Source: Halobacteria archaeon HArc-gm2 | GTDB taxonomy: Archaea > Halobacteriota > Halobacteria > Halobacteriales > Haloarculaceae | Assembly (NCBI GenBank): GCA_025517465.1 | Contig: JAOPKE010000013.1 | Span: 1 to 46,741, forward strand | Reading direction: 5' to 3' | Length of the DNA: 46,741 nucleotides | Part shown: one piece after another, positions 45,736 through 46,741 of the stretch | Numbering within the stretch: the first letter of the stretch is position 1 | How the letters are laid out: every line of letters starts with the position of its first letter | Translations under genes and position numbers: made by a program | The notes under the pieces: model-generated | The model's input: only the letters and a program-made list of their open reading frames with translations | What the model was told of the DNA's origin: nothing | The model's database searches: none

Positions 45736-46289
45736 CGACGATCCCGCTCGAGGTCAGTCCCACGAGCGGCGACGTGGGGATCCAGGTCGCTGACCCGGAC
45801 CAACCCACGATCGACGTGACGCCCGGCAAAGTCGGGAGCGGCTCCGAGGTGGCGTTCACTTGGTATAGCGTCGTCTCCGGGGAGAAATACAGCCTGTACT
45901 CGCTCCCTCGAGAGCGGTACATGGACAAGCAGGACGCGGGGAGCTCGTCCGTGACGCTTCTGGACGACGATAGCGAGGGGTCGCTTGTGATCCGCCAGGT
46001 GGACGGCTCCACAGACGGCGAGAGCACGGGCGGCGGCGAGTTCTCCGGCGGCAACTGGGAGGATCCGACGGAGGGGATCCAGTGGCAAAAAATCGCTGTC
46101 GTGATTGTCTGGGCAGCGCTCTCTATAGGGCTCGTCGCGGCAACGGGCCGCTCCGAGATTCAAGGCCGTCGGCGCTGGGGTCTCATTGCCAGTATCCCCA
46201 CAGGGACTGGGATCCTGGCGCTTGAGCTGCTCCGGCCAGGTGTGATCGTCGGCGCAGTCACTTCCTTGTTGCATATTGAGTTGCGGTAA
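45732..46289 (+). CDS. Membrane-anchored beta-domain protein of the element
   Basis: A 185-residue protein starting at GTG 45732, overlapping the previous stop by four bases. Residues 1-115 form a soluble beta-rich part (VADPDQPTIDVTPGKVGSGS, then VAFTWYSVVSGEKYSLYSLP), then a Gly/Ser/Glu linker (STGGGEFSGGNWEDPTEG). Residues about 120-137 (IAVVIVWAALSIGLVAAT) and 152-183 are membrane helices. So it would face outward and be anchored at its C-terminal end. It is the intact-looking partner of the interrupted gene and keeps the same foreign codon use. I do not recognise a family; a viral or plasmid membrane protein is a plausible reading. Confidence 0.7.
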   Translation: MTTIPLEVSPTSGDVGIQVADPDQPTIDVTPGKVGSGSEVAFTWYSVVSGEKYSLYSLPRERYMDKQDAGSSSVTLLDDDSEGSLVIRQVDGSTDGESTGGGEFSGGNWEDPTEGIQWQKIAVVIVWAALSIGLVAATGRSEIQGRRRWGLIASIPTGTGILALELLRPGVIVGAVTSLLHIELR

Positions 46290-46687
46290 GTATAATTCTA
46301 TAAACAACTTTTAGAAGGTCAGATCTGGTAAAAAGACTGTCTCAAATTCAATGAGAGACCGAGATCACGGCTCATTAGATCAATTATCAAAGGAAAACTT
46401 GGCCCGCTCCCGGAAAAGGAGACAGGTTCCCTACCCAAGTTTACGGCCACGGAAGTCCGTTGCCAGATAATCAGTACTAACCAAACAGTATCTAAGTTTT
46501 GGTTTGCAAACTGTTCTTAAATGCGATGTAAATTACGTTAGCTACACCTTATCAATTCTTCACTTATGATGCTAATTATCCAGAAAGTATTTACCATTGT
46601 TTACTCACTTGTTTATCGTACCCCTACCCACCCCTCGCTGGAGGGTGTCACATTGAGTGAACTGAAATCTAGCGAACCCGACATATT
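46290..46687. other. A+T-rich region before the S-layer gene
   Basis: 398 bases, far more A/T-rich than the rest, with several TATA-like sites (for example TTTATCGTA at 46612-46620). Near 46632-46645 is a small hairpin (CCCTC-GCTG-GAGGG). An open frame of 39 codons (46351-46470), basic and with no family, might be a remnant of the element but is not accepted as a gene. The region looks like the edge of foreign DNA together with a strong promoter and a 5' leader of the S-layer gene. Confidence 0.5.
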
Positions 46688-46741
46688 ATGACAACGACAA
46701 ACGACAAACTTCGTAGCCTGTTCCTGGCTGCGCTGATGGTC
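46688..46741 (+). CDS. S-layer glycoprotein, 5' end only
   Basis: The frame from ATG 46688 reads MTTTNDKLRSLFLAALMV and runs off the window. This is the characteristic signal peptide of haloarchaeal surface glycoproteins (polar T-x-x-N-D-K-x-R, then L-F-L-A-A-L-M-V). These proteins form the cell-wall S-layer, are N- and O-glycosylated, and end in a PGF-CTERM that is processed by archaeosortase. Only 18 codons are seen, so identity rests on the signal. A+T-rich upstream DNA suits a strongly expressed gene. Confidence 0.75.
   Translation, partial: MTTTNDKLRSLFLAALMV

Noticed and set aside
46351-46470. 39-codon basic frame before the S-layer gene
   Set aside because: No family, unlike composition, in an A+T-rich leader; perhaps a fragment of the element.

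Overview
The window reads as chromosome of an extremely halophilic archaeon (class Halobacteria). The signs are high G+C with G/C-biased third codon positions, strongly acidic proteins, TATA boxes 25-30 bases before start codons (leaderless genes), twin-arginine and lipobox export signals, a PGF-CTERM protein, a TRASH-domain copper regulator, a Bat-type HTH regulator and the first codons of an S-layer glycoprotein gene. I cannot name the genus from sequence alone.

Layout. 1-2.7 kb: a hairpin like the right end of an IS200/IS605 (TnpB) element, a gene-poor stretch, and two uncharacterised paralogous genes. 2.9-6.5 kb: a copper island with CopA ATPase, an Lrp/TRASH regulator and a CopZ-like chaperone. 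6.5-14.1 kb: a saccharopine-dehydrogenase-like enzyme, two lipoproteins, a cation/proton antiporter and MutL. 14.1-24.1 kb: a KDG-kinase-like sugar kinase, a PGF-CTERM surface protein, a YgfZ-like protein, an APH-fold kinase, AzlCD, a LolA-like exported protein and an HTH + DUF7521 pair. 25-37 kb: a geranylgeranyl-reductase-like flavoprotein, an Asp-box protein, a methyltransferase, UvrA, a LURP-one protein, an APC permease, an SDR, RNase HI, a membrane protein and a ferredoxin reductase. 37-43.5 kb: a large Tat-exported CEMIP-like protein whose G8 domain appears to be split by two chitin-binding modules, then a Bat-type regulator divergent from a rhodanese/metallo-beta-lactamase + MFS operon. 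The two promoters of that locus flank a perfect inverted repeat. 43.6-46.3 kb: lower-G+C, virus- or element-like DNA with a broken hicB remnant, one long frame cut by TAG and TGA, and a membrane-anchored protein. 46.3-46.7 kb: an A+T-rich leader and the start of an S-layer gene.

Two intergenic regions (14.2-14.7 kb and 24.25-24.65 kb) carry copies of one nested inverted-repeat element, and a third (28.2 kb) holds a relative. This dispersed repeat family is the clearest non-coding structure here. The strongest leads are the split G8 domain, the repeat family, the doubly interrupted frame beside the S-layer gene, and the palindrome-controlled sulfur module with its cysteine-rich regulator.
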